Shown here piece after piece: positions 62,622-64,000 of a stretch of 64,000 nucleotides of DNA (within the stretch, counting starts at the first letter, position 1; each line of letters begins with the position of its first letter). The translations under genes were made by a program, and so were the position numbers. The DNA comes from Ureibacillus xyleni (GTDB lineage: Bacteria; Bacillota; Bacilli; Bacillales_A; Planococcaceae), in contig NZ_OBMQ01000004.1 of NCBI RefSeq assembly GCF_900217795.1, positions 1 through 64,000 of the forward strand. Reading direction: 5' to 3'. Under the pieces are notes generated by a model. It saw only the letters and a list, made by a program, of their open reading frames with translations, was not told where the DNA came from and did no database searches.

Positions 62622-63296
62622 TTGAACAGCGTATTTAATCAACTCAAAAAAGAAACTGTGAAAGTAGATTTAGCAGGAAAAACTTATTTTAGAGGCTCAT
62701 TAATAGAATCGAACGGTGAAATAATTGTCCTTTATGATGGGAAAGATTTTATTTATATTCCAATGAGCCATGTAGACAATATTTCAGTTTCACAAAATGA
62801 AGCCGAAAATATCCTTACACCGTTAACCTTACCAAGCATTCTCAATGGTAAACAAGAAAATGTGCTAACTTTAGATGAAATGCTAAATCTATCTAAAGGA
62901 ATGTACACGGAAATTTATGTCGCAAATAGACAGCCAATTCATGGACTAATATATAATGTTATGAGTGATTATTTTATCTTCCACTCGCCAATCTATAAAA
63001 CAATCTACATTTCAAAACAGCATTTAAAATGGTTAATCCCTTTTCACGAACAAAAGCGTCCGTTTGAATTAACGGATGATGAATTAAAAGTCAGTTCAAA
63101 TAATCAATTTGAGAGTTCCTTTAAACGTCAAGTTGAAAGAATGAAAAATAAGATTGTAATGTTTAACCTAGGTGAACATTCGCATCATATTGGGAAACTA
63201 ATGAATGTTTATGATCAAATTGTAGAACTTCGAACAGCTCGAGGTAATACAATTTTACTAAACATGACACATATAAAGTCGATTCATGAAGTTTAG
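62622..63296 (+). CDS. CotB-like protein with three Sm-like repeats
   Basis: 224-residue protein with about three CotB-type repeats: KKETVKVDLAGKTYFRGSL to IPMSHVDNIS (residues 8-56), YTEIYVANRQPIHGLIYNVM to KQHLKWL (about 92-140), and KNKIVMFNLGEHSHHIGKLM to NMTHIKSIHEV (about 180-224). No charged tail. It follows the CotB-like gene by 45 bases in the same direction and probably is co-expressed during sporulation. Start TTG 62622 follows AGGAGGGGGAG. Spore-coat function is inferred from the repeats and neighbour. Confidence 0.72.
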   Translation: MNSVFNQLKKETVKVDLAGKTYFRGSLIESNGEIIVLYDGKDFIYIPMSHVDNISVSQNEAENILTPLTLPSILNGKQENVLTLDEMLNLSKGMYTEIYVANRQPIHGLIYNVMSDYFIFHSPIYKTIYISKQHLKWLIPFHEQKRPFELTDDELKVSSNNQFESSFKRQVERMKNKIVMFNLGEHSHHIGKLMNVYDQIVELRTARGNTILLNMTHIKSIHEV

Positions 63297-63331
63297 TGAA
63301 AGATAATCGTTAATTTAAATTAAGGATTAAA

Positions 63332-63370
63332 TAGTATCACTTTGAACACACCGTTTAGTGCTACTTTTTA
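63332..63370 (+). terminator. Terminator after the CotB-like pair
   Basis: TAGTATCACT pairs with AGTGCTACT (one mismatch), followed by TTTTT. Confidence 0.6.
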
Positions 63371-63372
63371 TC

Positions 63373-63417
63373 AAAAAAAAGGTGCTCAAAGCATATCGTT
63401 TTGAGCACCAGTTTTTT
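63373..63417. terminator. Bidirectional terminator at the proA 3' end
   Basis: GGTGCTCAAA pairs with TTTTGAGCACC; T-runs follow on both strands. Confidence 0.85.
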
Positions 63418-64000
63418 ATTTTCGGATTTGTCCGTTTCCACGAATAAAGTATTTTGTGGATGTTAACGCGGGTAAGCCCATTGGACCTCGAGCATGTAAT
63501 TTTTGTGTACTAATGCCGATTTCAGCTCCATATCCATACTCAAAGCCATCTGTAAAACGAGTAGATGCATTGTGATATACGGCTGCTGCATCGACACTCG
63601 TTAAAAAGACATCCGCTGCCATTAAATCTTCTGTTATGATAGCTTCTGAATGATTTGTACCGTAAGTATTGATGTGGTCAATTGCTTCATATACATTTTC
63701 AACAACCTTCATACTTAACGTTAAAGACAAATACTCTGTTGCATAATCTTCTTCAGTTGCAAGGGTAGCTTCTGGCAATACTTTACAAACGTGTTCATCA
63801 CCAATGATTGCAATACCTTCTTCGTGAAGAGCTTTTAACAGGTTGGCACCATGAACACTAAACCATTCTTCTTCAATCAGTAAACTTTCAGCAGCGTTAC
63901 AAACAGAAGGACGTTGCGTTTTGGCATTCTTAATAATGTTAAGAGCCATATCATAATTTGCTGTTTTATCTACATATACGTGGCAATTACCAGCACCAGT
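63416..64000 (-). CDS. proA: Gamma-glutamyl phosphate reductase, C-terminal part (partial)
   Basis: Minus-strand gene that runs off the right edge of the window; 194 C-terminal codons are present. [20 protein letters not shown] at the edge contains the catalytic Cys region of ProA, and [30 protein letters not shown] and [20 protein letters not shown] are characteristic of the family. The enzyme makes glutamate semialdehyde for proline synthesis, so with proI two proline genes flank this region. proB would be expected further right. Confidence 0.95.
   Translation of the reverse strand, partial: TGAGNCHVYVDKTANYDMALNIIKNAKTQRPSVCNAAESLLIEEEWFSVHGANLLKALHEEGIAIIGDEHVCKVLPEATLATEEDYATEYLSLTLSMKVVENVYEAIDHINTYGTNHSEAIITEDLMAADVFLTSVDAAAVYHNASTRFTDGFEYGYGAEIGISTQKLHARGPMGLPALTSTKYFIRGNGQIRK

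Noticed and set aside
1-64000. CRISPR arrays, tRNA or rRNA genes, prophage
   Set aside because: No regularly spaced repeats, tRNA cloverleaf, rRNA sequence or phage structural genes were seen.

Overview
The window is AT-rich chromosomal DNA from a Gram-positive, endospore-forming, motile member of the Bacillales. A Planococcaceae-type genome (Lysinibacillus, Solibacillus or Ureibacillus relatives) is my inference from protein style and gene order. Support comes from AGGAGG-type ribosome binding sites, many intrinsic terminators, a proline T-box, the regulators TnrA and NsrR, the small stressosome protein Prli42, CotB-like coat proteins, and gene order matching the Bacillus subtilis bkd-yqiW-yqj region (as recalled).

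Layout. (1) 119-12233: branched-chain 2-oxoacid dehydrogenase (bkdAA, bkdAB, bkdB), then methylmalonyl-CoA mutase (mutA, mutB), its chaperone meaB, bacilliredoxin brxB, a yqjA-type membrane protein that appears to start at ATA, prli42 on the other strand, methylmalonyl-CoA epimerase, and the carboxyltransferase yqjD/mmdA broken by a frameshift. Together they would turn Val/Ile/Leu carbon into acyl-CoAs and carry propionyl-CoA to succinyl-CoA, but the carboxylation step is disrupted here. (2) 12329-14976: an uncharacterised coiled-coil protein, a yqjE-type M20 peptidase and CheW. (3) 15016-18340: a complete 3.3-kb transposon with perfect 14-bp inverted repeats and a target duplication. It encodes a ribbon-helix-helix-like protein, a large zinc-finger DDE transposase and a small membrane protein, and sits in the loop of what was a shared cheW/dedA terminator. 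(4) 18344-26160: a mixed stretch with DedA, DUF1648, paired fluoride channels, DUF4064, Ogt, FUSC, an acetyltransferase, a YlmA-type ATPase, signal peptidase I and TnrA. (5) 26255-31544: a five-gene Liv-type ABC transporter divergent from tnrA, with two perfect TnrA-type boxes between them. (6) 31634-41700: GMP reductase, small spore- or envelope-related genes, a LysM-3D protein, a DUF350/lipoprotein/glutathionylspermidine-synthase-like group, and amtB followed by a GlnD-like nucleotidyltransferase and a DEDDh exonuclease. (7) 41976-45481: a compact operon of GTP cyclohydrolase II, RibD, FAD monooxygenase and HAD phosphatase without an FMN riboswitch. (8) 45676-58324: an ArsB-type transporter, a MITE-like element, polY, rnz, a chemoreceptor, a possible structured RNA, T-box-controlled proI, yqjP, hmp/nsrR and yqjQ, which return to the yqj gene order. 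(9) 58503-64000: argG-argH, a DUF3889 protein with a hairpin over its ribosome binding site, two CotB-like proteins and the 3' part of proA.

The strongest unusual items are the transposon and its insertion site, the riboflavin-like operon, the amtB-NTase-exonuclease linkage, the DUF350 group, the ATA start codon and the 10-base-type deletion in the carboxylase. I see no rRNA, tRNA or CRISPR array.
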